Source: Eucommia ulmoides
Taxonomy: Eukaryota > Streptophyta > Magnoliopsida > Garryales > Eucommiaceae
NCBI GenBank assembly: GCA_016647705.1
Contig: CM028333.1
Coordinates: 7,128,616 to 7,192,615, forward strand
DNA length: 64,000 nucleotides
Direction: 5' to 3'
Under the pieces are notes generated by a model. The model saw only the letters and a list, made by a program, of their open reading frames with translations, made no database searches and had not been told where the DNA came from. Positions within the stretch are counted from its first letter, which is position 1, and each line of letters starts with the position of its first letter. Below are positions 47,791 through 59,602 of the stretch, in pieces. The translations under genes and the position numbers were made by a program.

Positions 47791-49179
47791 AAAGCCATTG
47801 CTAAGGTCCGGACCGGCCTGTCTATTGCCAACTTTTTCTACTCCGTCCTGGTCGCTAGATCGCCCACTTGCTGCTCTCCGATCCCCGGATGACCTTTGCG
47901 AGCCACCACGACTCCCCGAGGGTCTGCTCGGTCCAATGTCTTGGGTGGCCAGCTCAGTGCTCGGCCCGTCCGTTCCTACGTCCTGTTGGGCCTGGGTTTC
48001 CACAAGGTCCTGGTTGGAGATCTCAAGCTTGATTTTTTCTATGTTCTACCTCCGGGAACTGACGCCGGACCGAGTTGACAACTCTCTTGAAGCCGAGATA
48101 GATCACACTCACTACGATTTGGTCTCGATGCCCGGTGAACTCTTCACTCTTCTTGAAACTCTCGATTGCTTCAACCTAAGCCTTGTCCAGCTCGGTCGCC
48201 TGGTTCTGTTTAAGCTCCTCGAGCCTAGCGACAACAATGTGATCGGATTGCCTGAGGTCTTCGACCCTCTTGGCCACGCTCTCGTTCTCGGCCCGGACTT
48301 GATCCAGCTGCTTCCGGTATTGGGTCAGGAGGTCGATGTCTTCCTCCTTTTGTTTTGTCAGCCCCTCGAGTGCCTGGTTGGCTTGGTATAAGCGAAGCCC
48401 CGTCTCTAGCGCAGAAAATAGGCCTTGCCAAGTCGGCAACAAAAGACATAAAAAAAAAAAATTTAATTAACCCAATCCGAAGACAAAGTTCAAAGGATTG
48501 TCCAAGGTGAGCACTTACCGACAGCTGGTACCAATACATGTCGGCGTAGAGCCGGCCATCAGACTTCTCGGAAAACCCAGCCTTGTCCACCTGAGGAATG
48601 ATCTGCTGGACAAAGGTCGGTAGGACGAACCGAGTCTGGGTGACGGCCTTGTCAATTCGGAGTCCGATCGTGGCGACAAACAGCTCCATCGCCTCCTCCT
48701 CCTCTTCCTGAATCTCCTCCTGCCAGACCAGGGCCGCAGCTCGGCTCCTCTTCTATTGTCCGGCTAGGGCGTCAGGCACCCTCATTTTTCTCTTTCCCGT
48801 GTCTCTCTAGTTAGTGGGGGCCGGGTTCTCGACGGCCACCTCTGTCTGTGTCGACCTAGCTATTGCCGGGGATTCTTGTAAGACCCCGATTTATAGATGC
48901 AAACAATTTTAGTTGCATTTGATAATTTACAAAAATATCAAGGTGGTTGGTGATATTTATTGTGTGATTTACAAAAATATTAGGAGCTGAATTGAAAATT
49001 TTCAAACATTAAAATAAAATTTCGTTTAATTCATAAACTTAACTAAAATAAAAGGGATTTTGTGCAATTATTGTTTATATATATATATATATATATATAT
49101 ACAAAAGGCGGTGAAAACAAATAGAGAAGAGATGGGCCACCTGTACGGCCTTATGATCACACGCATACATACATATATT

Positions 49180-49213
<34 letters not shown>

Positions 49214-49304
49214 AATCGGGAGAATAATCGAGAAGCGACGAGAGAAAGGAAGAGAGAGAAGTTGTCGGTCGGTTATGGGCTTTGGGTTTTTCAGCATATG
49301 AATA

Positions 49305-49307
<3 letters not shown>

Positions 49308-49364
<57 letters not shown>
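49308..49364. repeat. (TA)n microsatellite in LTR E
   Basis: About 28 TA repeats, followed by CATA repeats; ORFs across it are artefacts. Confidence 0.97.
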
Positions 49365-49368
<4 letters not shown>

Positions 49369-50884
49369 CATACATACAAACACAGACACAATAGAAAAAG
49401 AACGAGAAAACAGATAGAGAGGAAGAGGGTGGCCGGTGGTAGGTTACCGTTCGACTGTGAGAAAAGCGGAGAGAGAGAGGATCGGTGGGCGTGTTTCGTC
49501 GTCAGCATGGGTGTTTGGGTGATCGTCGCCGCCGTCAGTAAGCGTGTGTGTGATTCCTCTGTTTTCCTTTAGTGTAGGTATATGTGTGGGTTGGGTTGTT
49601 CCGTCACCGGTGATGGTGATGATTATGTATCTGATTGTATATATATGTGTGTTTATGAGCATGAGTATGTGTGTGTGTTTCATTGTGTGTGTGTGTGTGT
49701 GTGTGTTGTCCGTCCAATCGACGGCGTGGTCGTTCACTCCGATGGGGTGTTGCTGGCGGTGGGTTAGAGAGAGAAAACTCGCCGGTGGTATTGCCGTGTG
49801 TGTATGTGCATGATTCTGTGTGCGTGTGGGAGTTTTGTGTGTGAGTGTGTGCGTTGTTGGATCAGTGTGTGTATGGACTGAATGTGTGGGTGGGTGTGTA
49901 TTCAATTGTTGCGGTGTATGTGTGTGTTGTTATGGTGTGCATGTGGGTGTATTGTGTGTGTGTGTTGTGTGTGTATAGACATTCAAGTGAGAGTGATCGG
50001 AGTACGAGGAGAGAGAGAGAGAGAGAGAGGCTGAACCAGAAACACAAAAAGGAAAACAGAGGAGTTCGCCTAGGCGGTGGAGGATCAGTATGCATAGCAG
50101 AAAGGAAGGGGATTGCTTCGTCGCAACGGTGGGGACTTCGCCGCAGCAGTGAGGCTGAACCAGAAGCGCAAACAAAAGCAGGAAACGGGAAGAAGAAACA
50201 CGGGAAAAGAGGGAGAAAGAAAAAGGAAAAAGAAAAATTACACAAACCTTCCCAATGAAACCTAAAACTCATCTCGCGGACTGGTGAAAAATCCGGGAAA
50301 GGTAGAACTTCGAACTTCTTTAATATATGTATTTAATTGTCTAAATCGAAATGGTGATAGGAAAATAGTGAGACCATTCATATGAATAAATTCAATATTA
50401 TAAACTTTAACGGAGCGATATTAGACGAATGGAAATATTTCAAATAAAATGCGGGAAATAGGAAATTATGGAAAATTAGGGCCTACATGGTGCGGATAGG
50501 ATATTTTTACATAAAATATTAAATTAGGCCTTGTCATAAATAGGTTCACGGGCACCGGAGGATCGGTAGCATATAGATGTTTTCGGAGCGGATTACCAGG
50601 TGAATGTATTGTCTTCTTGCAAACCTATTTTCATATATATATGATAAAAAATGTGTTTACTTAAAATTAGATGATTTTATAAATGATATGGATCAAGTAG
50701 GTTTTGGGTGAGTTGGTAAAGTGGATTTTCGATGAATTATATTGGTTTTAAAAAGAAAGCTGAAAAATGATTTTTGTTGAAATTAGTTGTTTTTTTTAAA
50801 GAAAGTGAAAAACATGGTGTTTGGATTAAATCGGTTTTGAAAATAGAGGTTGATGTTTGTTATTTGACGATATTGTTGTGACGA

Positions 50885-51215
50885 TGCTATTGATTTTATC
50901 TGCTTCGGCAGAGTGGTGATTATCTACTTCGACAGAGTAGTGGTTGTCTGCTTCAGCAGAGCGGTGATTATTTGCTTCGGCAGAGCGGTGATTTTTCTAT
51001 TGATTTGTAGTTTGACGATGTTATTGATTTGACGATATTGTTGGTTAGACTATACCATAATATTATGTTATGTCCGGAGGGTAATCCGGTTGGAGGTTGT
51101 TGATATTATGTCTTATCCGGAGGGTAGTTCTGCTGGAGGTTGTTGATATTATGTCCTGTCTGGAGGGTAGTCCGACTGGAGATTATTGATATTATGTCCT
51201 CCGGAGACGTCCGGT
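50885..51215 (+). repeat. Two adjacent hairpin minisatellites in LTR E
   Basis: The first has four units with core TCTGCTTCGGCAGAG. The second has three to four units with core TCCGGAGGGTARTCCGG plus TTGTTGATATTATG. Both units contain short inverted halves. Confidence 0.85.
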
Positions 51216-52066
51216 AGGTGATTATCTGCGCAGTTAAGTTCGCTAGGAAGGCATATCTTATTAATGGTACGGTATCGTTGCAACTCCTGATCGTGAGGTT
51301 AAACGATTACTATGGCTAGCCAGTGAGTGGTGTGATGGTGTGGTGTTTGAGATTGGGTGTTTTATCATATTATTTTACATTGGATGGTTTGGATGGATTT
51401 CATATATTTAATATATATATATATATATATATATATGGTGATTCCGAAATGGTAGGAAAAAAGAGTTTTCTCGTGGTATATGATTTTTATATTACTGTTT
51501 AAAATGTGTTGGTTTATATACGTTATGCTTGATCCATTTAAATGTTGTATTATCTATAATGTATTATTATTTTAAAAATATTTTTTTTAAGAAAGCAGTA
51601 CACTAGCAGGTGGAACAAATAAGAGTCGGTCTCTTACTGGCACTAAGTAGAATCATATGGGAGTATTTTGAGATGAGCTGTCAGAGGTGAACCAGTGAAA
51701 GGTTCATGAGTAATTTATATTCCAGTATACTTATATTTGGGGACGGGTGTGTCCCTATATGAGAGATTATGTATATCATGTATAGATGATTGTATAATGA
51801 TGTATGCATAAGAATATATTAGTTGATTAAATATTCAGGTGATGTCATGTTATCATCACGTCGGCCCTGGGATGACGGGTATCCGGGACGGGTCGTGAGA
51901 ATTCTAGCCTTCTTGGAGTAGAAGTCGGCTTGGTCTATCCAGCCTGTTGCGTCAGCCTCTCTTGGGCCGTCTGATCGGTTTAGCCTTCTTGAGCGGGCTG
52001 ACTTGACCCGCTGCCCTTCTTCATTCCCTTTGCCACCATCCAAGCTATAGTTGCCAAGTCCATAGC

Positions 52067-52067
<1 letters not shown>

Positions 52068-52095
<28 letters not shown>
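52068..52095. repeat. Poly(A) run (poly(T) acceptor tract of the antisense ORF)
   Basis: 27 A residues. Read on the minus strand it is the T tract immediately before a TAG that would be the 3' splice site of an antisense-ORF intron. Confidence 0.8.
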
Positions 52096-52098
<3 letters not shown>

Positions 52099-53340
52099 AG
52101 GAAGTCAGTCAACGAAGAAAAAATTCCTAAGTACAACTAACTAGACGGGCAAGGCTAGAAATACTTACTGTTCCAAGAGTTCTTCTTTAAGGTTGGCGCA
52201 GGTAAGGACGAATTGCTCCCAAAGTACAGGCTGTAGAGGCACGACGTGAGCAGTGAACTGACGTGAACGAACGGGGTCCTAAGTATCAGGTCTTTTTCCT
52301 CAATGATCTCCAGGCTGGCCTCGTGCTTCTTCGTCATTGAAAAAGACAAACACATCCAACTCAGAAAAAATGACCGGGATAGAAAACAGCAAGCTCTGAG
52401 CTGAAATACTTACCCACGATCCCCTAGTGCCTCTGGATAGGGAACTCAAACCGACGCTGCCCAGAAAGAAGAAGCCCGACTTCCAATCCTTGATGGAGTC
52501 AGGGTAACCCTTGAGGAATTTCTGCCGAGCTGAGAAGTAACGCTAGCCCTTTCCTCCGGGCATGGCCTTCACCAAGAATAAGGCATGGAACAGCTCGAGG
52601 GACAGGGTGATCCTCTCGGCTAGGCAGATCACGTGGAAAGACACGACCATATGCATACTATTGGGAGACAACTGTGACGGACACAGACCCAAGTCCCAAG
52701 AGACCTCCCTCACCGAGGGGTAGATAGGGAATCGCAGCCTAGCTTGCAACTGCTGGTCATAGACTGTGATAAACCCCTCAGGTGGAGCGCAAGCCCGATC
52801 TTTTTCCCTAGGAACATGCGTCTCCACTAAGCCCAGAATCACATATCTGGAGTGCAATTCCCGAACGTCCTCCGTTAGGTCGGACTCCACCCTCCAGACC
52901 TAAGCATCAGATGGAACTTCGCAGATTGGCCGACGGGAAGTCGAACTCACCCTGAGAGGGTGGCCGAACATCGATGGTTGAGCGGTTGCCTCATCTGATG
53001 ACGTGGCCTCCGTATTGAACTCCATGGTTAGACCCGAGCCGAGCTCAACCACGAGGCCCCCGGTAGAGCCCTCCTCGTTCCTCATACTTCTCATTAGAGA
53101 CTCGAGGGACGTGCCAGGCCCAGGGCGTACCCCCACTCCGGTCTCCCCATGGGACTTCTCTGATGAAGACGTCTATTGAACGGGGAATTCTTGCTCACCC
53201 GCAGGCCCGGTGGCTGAGGGAACACCTATCTTATCGATTTCGGTTGCAAACGAGCTGAGCTTGATTTGGATGACCAGGGAGGCAGCCGCGTCCATGTCGG
53301 ATCCAGACGGGCTATTTCTCGACCAACCAGACTCATAAAC

Positions 53341-53370
53341 AGAAGATATGAAGAAAAAAGAGAAGAGAAG
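53341..53370 (+). other. Polypurine tract of the Tat element
   Basis: A nearly pure A/G stretch (AAGAAAAAAGAGAAGAGAAG) ends 6 bp before the 3' LTR, the expected plus-strand primer. Confidence 0.7.
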
Positions 53371-53376
53371 TTTTTC

Positions 53377-54003
53377 TGAAGGATCGTTACGTGATCACAG
53401 GTCGACATGCCCAGACCGACCTGTGCCCTGTTGCCCAAGCCGACCTGCCTTTATGCCAGGTTGGCCCGTATCTCAGCCATCCACAGTGAAGGGCCCAAGG
53501 CCTAGGCCCATAGCTCTAATCAGCTGTACCGCCCGCTCGCCTAACGGCTTAGCGCTAATCCTAACTTAAGGCCCTACTTTTACTGACGCTAATCATATCT
53601 CTGCCTATAAATGAAAGGCTTCTCCAACACTTTTGGGAGAATTAGAGAGGATTTTTATAGAGAGAAACTACACCATAGGTTGCTCAGATAGGTTGAAGTA
53701 ACAGTAATTTTTCGATCTAAATTTCTACCCCAGGCTCTTACTCTCTCACATCGGAGGAGACATACTGGAAAAAACTCGGCCCGTCCTGTGTGCAGGTGAC
53801 AGATTAGAGCTTGGCCTAGACAACGACAAGGAGCATCAGGCCAGGAACATGAGACCCGAGCTCGGACGTAGGTCGAATAACACCTGTCCATCTCAACTGT
53901 AAGACACAAGAGATGACAAAGATCACTCAACCACCATCTCCCTTTTTTTCGATCCGATGGTGTCCGGACCATACTGCTGGTTGGCCAATTTTTGATACCA
54001 ACA
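53377..54003 (+). mobile_element. Tat element 3' LTR
   Basis: It starts TGAAGGATCG and aligns throughout with 35727-36334 of the 5' LTR, ending CCAACA before GAACT. It lacks the first 170 bp of the 5' LTR. It carries a TATAAAT box at 53606. Substitutions relative to the 5' LTR are frequent, and one small insertion lies near 53750. Confidence 0.88.
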
Positions 54004-54169
54004 GAACTAATGTAGAATCGGGTAGAATATTTGTGATAACAAAAATCAAAACTGAAAAAGTATTTAAGGAACAAAGGGGATTGATTGAATTTCTTAGCTT
54101 GGGAAGCCAAAGACTACATAGCCTTTTACAAATAGTCTAGGGTTAAAAACCTAAGCTCCCAGTTTCTTA

Positions 54170-54780
54170 GGCCCCGTTTGGTTAGTGTTCCCAACCAAAT
54201 CCAACCCCACTCAACCCAAAAATTTTGAGTTTGATTTTTGGGAACGCGTTTGGCAAACACAAAACTCAACCCAAAAAATAGGAATTGATTCTCAAAATCC
54301 TAAAGAAACCAGAAACAAAAAAAAAGTTGTTTCTTTTTGTGTCCAAAAAACTCAACCCAAAGTTCTCAACTTCCGTCTTCATCTACCGGCTGACCACCAC
54401 CACCCGCCGCCGGCCAACACCGCCACCGGTCGGCAACCGTTCGGCAACCTGCCGCTGTCTCCGGCCACCTCCGGTGACCGTCCACGCCGCCGGCGTCCAC
54501 CTCCGGCTACCGGCCACCGTCGCCGTCTGACACACCGCCATCGCCGATGTCCGGTCACCGTCCGCCGCCGCCGCCGCCAAACACAAAAAAAAAATTCAAA
54601 AAAAAAAAATTAGTTTTAGGATAAAATCGTTACCAAACACATTCTGTTCTCGGCAAAAACCAAAAATTGTCGTTACCAAACGCAATTCTGTTCTTAAAAT
54701 TCTCAACCCAACCCAATTCAACTCAACTCAACCCATTCCAGTTGGGTTCAGAAAAGTGGGAACACTAACCAAACGCCACC
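54170..54780. mobile_element. Tourist-like (PIF/Harbinger) MITE with GC-rich core
   Basis: Terminal inverted repeats GGCCCCGTTTGGTTAGTGTT and, from the other end, GGTGGCGTTTGGTTAGTGTT. TTA trinucleotides flank it exactly (54167-54169 and 54781-54783), the TSD of PIF/Harbinger elements. It is 611 bp with no transposase. Its centre, 54380-54575, is very rich in CCGCC/CCGG, unlike the AT-rich arms, and produces open frames of Pro/Arg repeats that are unlikely to be genes. Confidence 0.88.
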
Positions 54781-54783
54781 TTA

Positions 54784-57700
54784 TATTACACTCTGACTCC
54801 GAATTTCTAATATGTTTGGCATTGCTATCTATTCCTTTAAAAGAACTACTCAAACTTTCTTTCTTTATTTGTGTGTGACCCATTAGATTCATACCAAAAG
54901 CTAAACAGATTAAAATAATTTTTTTAATATTTAACTCATATTTCTTACTCTCTCCTCAATAACTTTTTTAAATAAAAAAATTATTTGATAAACCTTCGTA
55001 CAAATATTCTTAGCATTTCATCTTGGACAGTTAAAAAATATGATCGCATTGACGAAAATACCCCTATATATAACATAAGCAAACCCTATTCTCCATTTTG
55101 ACAGCCGCTATTCCCATTCCATTTTTCACAGCCGCAACCCTCACTCCCATCAGCGCAAGCCTCTCCGTCAGCCGCTAGTCTTTCCCATCGCCGCCGTGCT
55201 CGCAAGCTCTCCCCATCACCGTCCTATATTCGCAATGCCGCCGTGCTCATGCTTCCAGATTCGTTCAACCACTCGTTCGCAATGCCGTCGCGCTTGGCTT
55301 GACGATGGTGAACGACCTGAACGACGACGGCTATGGCTTGGCTTGACGGTGGCTGAGGCGGTGGAGGATAGCCATTTCAGCCGGCGTTGCCTGACAATGA
55401 ACGACAGAAATTTCAGATTTGAAATTTCTCCCTCGTGCGCGCGCGATTTTAGATCTGGAGATCGGGCGAACGTGCTCGCGGTTTGGATATGTGGACGACA
55501 GATTATGGCAGCGGCGAATAGCATGGGTGATCGGATTTGGACGCAGGCGATGAACATTGGAACTGGACCGCATGGATTTGTTCTGAAACCATTTGACATT
55601 TGTTACCCATTTGTTTTAGGGTAGAAGGGTGTTTTTTTCTTTTCATTTTTAATATAAATTGCATTTTTACCCCCCTCAAATCTCAATCCCTAAATGTTCA
55701 CATTCTCACCCCTGAATTCCTGAATGTTCACATTTTTCACCCCTAAATATTTATCTCTTGTTATTTTGTTTCAAAACACTGAATACACATTCACATTGTT
55801 CCTGTGGTTTTTCACACATTTTATTTCCAATATTTTGCGAACGTTGATTTAGGATTTTTTTTCTTAAAGTTTTGATTTTTTGCTTGCATTGATTTTGTGA
55901 ATGTTTTGTGATCGTTCTTGGTTTGATCATTTTGTTTTTTATGACGGTTTATATGGGGGAGGAATGTGCACCGGTGTGTATTTTCGTCAATATTTTTTAT
56001 TTGGTCGGGTGTTTAGTGAATATTCGCACAGGTTTTTTTGTTGATCTTAGAGTTTATTTTAATGTTTTGTGAATGTTGATTTAGGATTTTTATTTTCAAT
56101 GTTTGATTTTATTATTCTCGTTGATTTGTGAATGTTTGGTGATTGTTCTTGTCTGATTGGATTTGTTTTTTGTTATTATTCATATCATATTTCGTTTTGT
56201 GAATGTTTAATATCGGGGGGTTTCAATGTCTTGATTTGGTATTTCTTAGTTGTTTTGGTGAAAATGTATGAATATAACAAAAAAAACATAATTTTGTTCA
56301 TATAAAACAATGGACATTCACATCAACAGAGAAATGTGACAATGTATTAAAATATTTAAAAATAGTAAAATAAAAAATGTGAATATTCATATCTGTTATT
56401 TTTTTTTTGTTATAGAATGAGTAAATAATAAAACAAAGATGGTTAAAGAATAAAAGATTATTTTCTAAAAAATTGTGGGGACTAAAAATTTATTATAGTA
56501 ATTAGAGGTCTATATTATCATTTTTATCTTTTAAGGTTTATATATTAAATTTTTTAATTAAAATTGTAACAATTTCAATTTTGCCTATGCAAATAAACAA
56601 TTTCTTCTGGGCATTTTCACTAACTATTAATAATGTTTACCATTATATCTATTTTTAGTTGATAAGAATTTAACCAAGTAACTTCCTCAATTGTAATTTT
56701 CACACTACTCGAAAAAGTCACCATCAACAACGTCAACATCGGACTCGGCTATGTCTGCATGAGAAACCGCATCAGCAATGAATCATACGATTAAGCTAGG
56801 ATCGAAGAAGCTAAACTCTTCGAATCTCATCCTCAACTCTCTCAAACCAATATTAATGGCGGGTATACCTATTTTAGCTCAAAAATTAGTTCAAGTTCAA
56901 GCAACCATCATCACCAAATGCTTGCCAGAGATCAATGATGGTGGGGGAGAGAGAGAAAGGTTGGCACAGTCCGTCGGGGAATGAAATTGGGTAAACCAAT
57001 TATCTGTGCTTCCTTTAGAATGCAATTCTCCTGTTTGAGGAAATTTCCATTAGAATTAAAAGCGTCAGAGCTCTTATGGTGTACGTTGGAGTACTGGTGT
57101 TTACTCCAAAGAAAATTATTAAAACATCATCCTCAAGTGTTTGTTGGTTTTAAGTTTATTATCATATTATATATTAATTAATAGTAAAAGTCAAATGAAT
57201 CACAACTTAAAATCAGATATCTTTCTAATTTTTTTATTCATATCAAATTAATAATCAATATTTTTTTTTTACTATTAATATTTTGACCATAGTAATTACC
57301 TTTAATTTTTCAAAAATATAGATTTTTACCTTCTTATTTTCAAAAAAAAATTATTTATAATATTTAAATTTTCATATATTTCTCTTCTAATTTATATAAA
57401 TTTCAAGTCAATCTTTGAAAAAAAATTATCTTTTAAAAAGTGTCGTTTATTTTTTTATATACAAATCAAGAATCAAAATTATAATATTAAAAATATATAT
57501 TTAGATATATTTTTTTATTTGTATATTATAATGTACTGGTTGGTTAAGTTGGTAATGGAAGAATACTCTAATCCACCACGTTGTTCAAATAGTACTTTCT
57601 TGTAAAAAAAATATTTTAAGTTGGTAAAGAGAGAGTACCCTAATACTCCGTGTTGTTCAAATAATACTTTCTTGTAAAAAAAAAAAATTAATTTGAGAAG

Positions 57701-58245
57701 TAACGAGGAAATCATTTTTAACTTGAAATGGACCAGCTGGATAGCTTAAAAACAAGACAAGTAGCCGTACTAAGCGTTCTTCCCAAAGTTGCCTCGTACA
57801 CATGTAATGTAATTAATTTTACATTTTTGGTATGAATTTAATAATAAAGAAAATAAGATTATCCTTAATTTAGTTGGGGTCCAAGACCAAGTGGCCAACA
57901 AGTTAAACCGTGTGGCCTTGATTAGCTAAAAAAGGGCAGACACGCATCCGTATTCCCGTGGCTTCGTCTTCTAAAACATCCTCATCTTTGACCAGTTTCC
58001 GGTTTTTAACATGCTTCGATTATACCAATTTGCAGTAACAAGACAAAATTACATCCTTGTTTTGTTCAAAAATCATAGTTATGGGTTATAATTAGTGATT
58101 ATGTTGTTTATTTGACTGTCAGTATAACATTTTTTTTTGGTTTTGTTTTTATAATTTCATTGTGTGGTAAAAAGTATTTTTTAGTAGAAAGTTGCAGCTT
58201 TTTATATTAAGTCTAGGGTTTGGTTTAGGAGCTCCAGTAATTTTA
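54784..58245. other. Intergenic DNA with a transposon-like GC-rich block
   Basis: At 55080-55625 lies a GC-richer block with an unrecognised 142-codon plus-strand frame (55196-55624, beginning MLASSPHHRPIF), also open on the minus strand. At 55680-56400 there is a T-rich segment with GTGAATGTTCAC-type motifs like those at 11.5-12.1 and 14.4-15.0 kb. Its layout (GC-rich start, then motif-rich T-rich block) matches those two regions, so I favour a repeat over a gene. Positions 57546-57690 hold a tandem duplication. Confidence 0.5.
57546..57690. repeat. Tandem duplication of about 72 bp
   Basis: TTAAGTTGGTAA, then TGTTCAAATARTACTTTCTT and GTAAAAAAAA, occur twice, with differences at about one position in eight. 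Confidence 0.85.
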
Positions 58246-58580
58246 GGGAAAATTACTTACTTTTTTTGTTCCGACAAACAGCTCGGGTGTTCAATTGATC
58301 CATCGTATTTGGAAGCCATTCTTAATATTTTATTTTCATTCCAAATTAATCTCTGAGCGAGATTCTTTTAAATCAAACTAACAGTTAATGTTTTATTAAG
58401 GGCATTTTGGTCATTTAACGATCTCAACTCATTTATTTCTCATTTCTATTGATGTTTTTAGCTATTTCCTTCCTCGGTAACCTATAAATACTTTTTCTTA
58501 CTCATCTTTATTATTTATTTTCTATTTTCACCATAAACACACTTTTTCTCTTTCTTCTTTCTCTTTGTCCAACAAAAATC

Positions 58581-58760
58581 ATGGATAATCAACAAATTTA
58601 TAATTGTGGGAGGAAAGTAAAAATGGTAACTTCTTGGACTGCACATAATCCCGGAAAGAGATTCTACTGTTGTGGAGATTCTACCATTTTCATCAAAAAT
58701 TTATGTTTTAATATTTTTTCGGTTCTGTTGTTCGATTATTGTTGTTCTGTTCTGTATTAA
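58581..58760 (+). pseudogene. GRF-type zinc finger fragment in the MULE left arm
   Basis: ATG at 58581 opens MDNQQIYNCGRKVKMVTSW, then TAHNPGKRFYCCG. The CG, TSW.A.NPG.RFYCC pattern is that of plant GRF zinc-finger proteins, whose nucleic-acid-binding domain has three Cys and one His. After about 36 residues the homology stops and the frame ends in transposon DNA at about 58760. The first Cys of the usual CxCG is Tyr-Asn-Cys here, so one metal ligand is doubtful. It is probably a captured fragment. Confidence 0.7.
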
Positions 58761-59499
58761 TATTTTTTTGTTGTTATAATTGTTGTTGTTAATAGGCGAG
58801 GAGGAGGAGCTGCTGTTGTAATTGCTATTGTTTTGGATGTAGTGAAGTGTTATGTTATTGTTGTTGTTTTGGATGCAATGAAATATTCAGTTTTGCTTAT
58901 ATTTTGGACTTAGTTGCAGTGAAGTATTATATTTTGGTTGTTTTTAATTTGTGGCTAAAATTCTTATGCTTAATTGCTACTGCTTTTTGGTTGATTGTTG
59001 GTTGTTTTTGTTGGATGTTTGATTGGTATTGATTTTGATCAATAGACTGTTTCAATGTATATATTTGATCAATACACTGTTTGGTAATGAATGAATACAA
59101 TACTTCGTGATGAATGAAATTTAAGTTCTTTTTTTTTTTTTTTCTTTGAGTTAAAAAAAGAATAATGTTCAAAATACAAAATCACCATTGATTAAAATAG
59201 TTTTATTAAGAAACAAAGTACGAAATACACCATTAATTAAACAAAATATAGTAAAACATTCAAAATGCGGTTTATTTCCAAATAAGTACAAACACCATCT
59301 ATGAAACGACTAATGTTATCCATAACTTCCTCTCCCTTTTCTTCCTTCGGTTATTCTCCTCTTCTAAAACATTCATTTTTCTTAATAATCCCGATATTAT
59401 TGTCGCTGACCTTGGACACATATAGGATCAATCCATAAGAAATAGCCACAACCTCTAACTTAAAAAATAAAATTAGAATTTTTTTTAAATATTTGATAA

Positions 59500-59602
59500 A
59501 AATGGTATTAAAAAAATACCTGATCGTAATTTCCACAAGAGTAGAATCTATTTTCGGGATTATGTGCAATTCAAGAAGTTACAATTTTTGTTTTCCTCTC
59601 AC
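59500..59602 (-). pseudogene. GRF-type zinc finger fragment in the MULE right arm
   Basis: The minus-strand counterpart reads IYNCERKTKIVTS, a stop, then IAHNPENRFYSCGNY. Cys to Ser and Gly to Glu changes and two stops show it is decayed further than the left copy. Confidence 0.65.

Larger units (their letters stand above)
48877..51900 (+). mobile_element. Solo LTR, copy E of the 2.7 kb family (TSD ATTCT)
   Basis: It starts TGTAAGACCCCG and ends GGGTCGTGAGA, with exact ATTCT at 48872-48876 and 51901-51905. At 3024 bp it is the longest copy. It carries (TA)n at 49308-49364, (GT)-rich DNA, hairpin units of the TCTGCTTCGGCAGAG type (50885-51000) and a second unit family at 51060-51215 (GTCCGGAGGGTARTCCGGTT). 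It lies inside the antisense ORF. Confidence 0.95.
47780..53295 (-). pseudogene. Tat antisense ORF (putative gypsy-type 'transposase_28'-like protein), spliced, interrupted by LTR E
   Basis: It starts MDAAASLVIQIKLSS at 53295. The first exon reads SDLTEDVRELHSRYVIL, then LRFPIYPSVREVSWDLGLC, MVVSFHVICLAERITL and KGYPDSIKDWKSGFFF. These match proteins commonly labelled putative gypsy-type transposon domain and the antisense ORFs of Retand-like elements (family knowledge). Three GTAAGT donors, at 52413, 52168 and 48518 on the minus strand, each end a coding block and precede T-rich introns. The last exons encode a long coiled coil (LTKQKEEDIDLLTQYRKQLD) and an acidic tail (GFKRVVNSVRRQFPEVEH). 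TAG stops and one frameshift disable it. Function unknown. Confidence 0.7.
35554..54003 (+). mobile_element. Tat/Retand-like Ty3/gypsy retrotransposon with antisense ORF, three nested LTR insertions
   Basis: Order on the plus strand: 5' LTR, TGGCGCCG primer site, gag, protease, reverse transcriptase, RNase H, a second RNase H of the archaeal-like type, truncated integrase, then a minus-strand spliced ORF, a purine-rich tract and the 3' LTR. The additional RNase H and the antisense ORF between pol and 3' LTR are hallmarks of the Tat group (Ogre, Retand and relatives). Flanking GAATT (35549-35553) and GAACT (54004-54008) are a plausible 5 bp TSD with one change. LTR copies C (in reverse transcriptase), D (in integrase) and E (in the antisense ORF) are nested within. 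Net of these it is about 9-10 kb. All frames are broken. Confidence 0.85.

Noticed and set aside
54185-54613. 142-codon Pro/His/Arg-rich ORF
   Set aside because: It starts in one MITE arm and crosses its GC-rich core; no start context or domain.
55196-55624. 142-codon ORF as a host gene
   Set aside because: The opposite strand is equally open, no domain is recognisable, and the flanking layout matches two other repeat-like regions.
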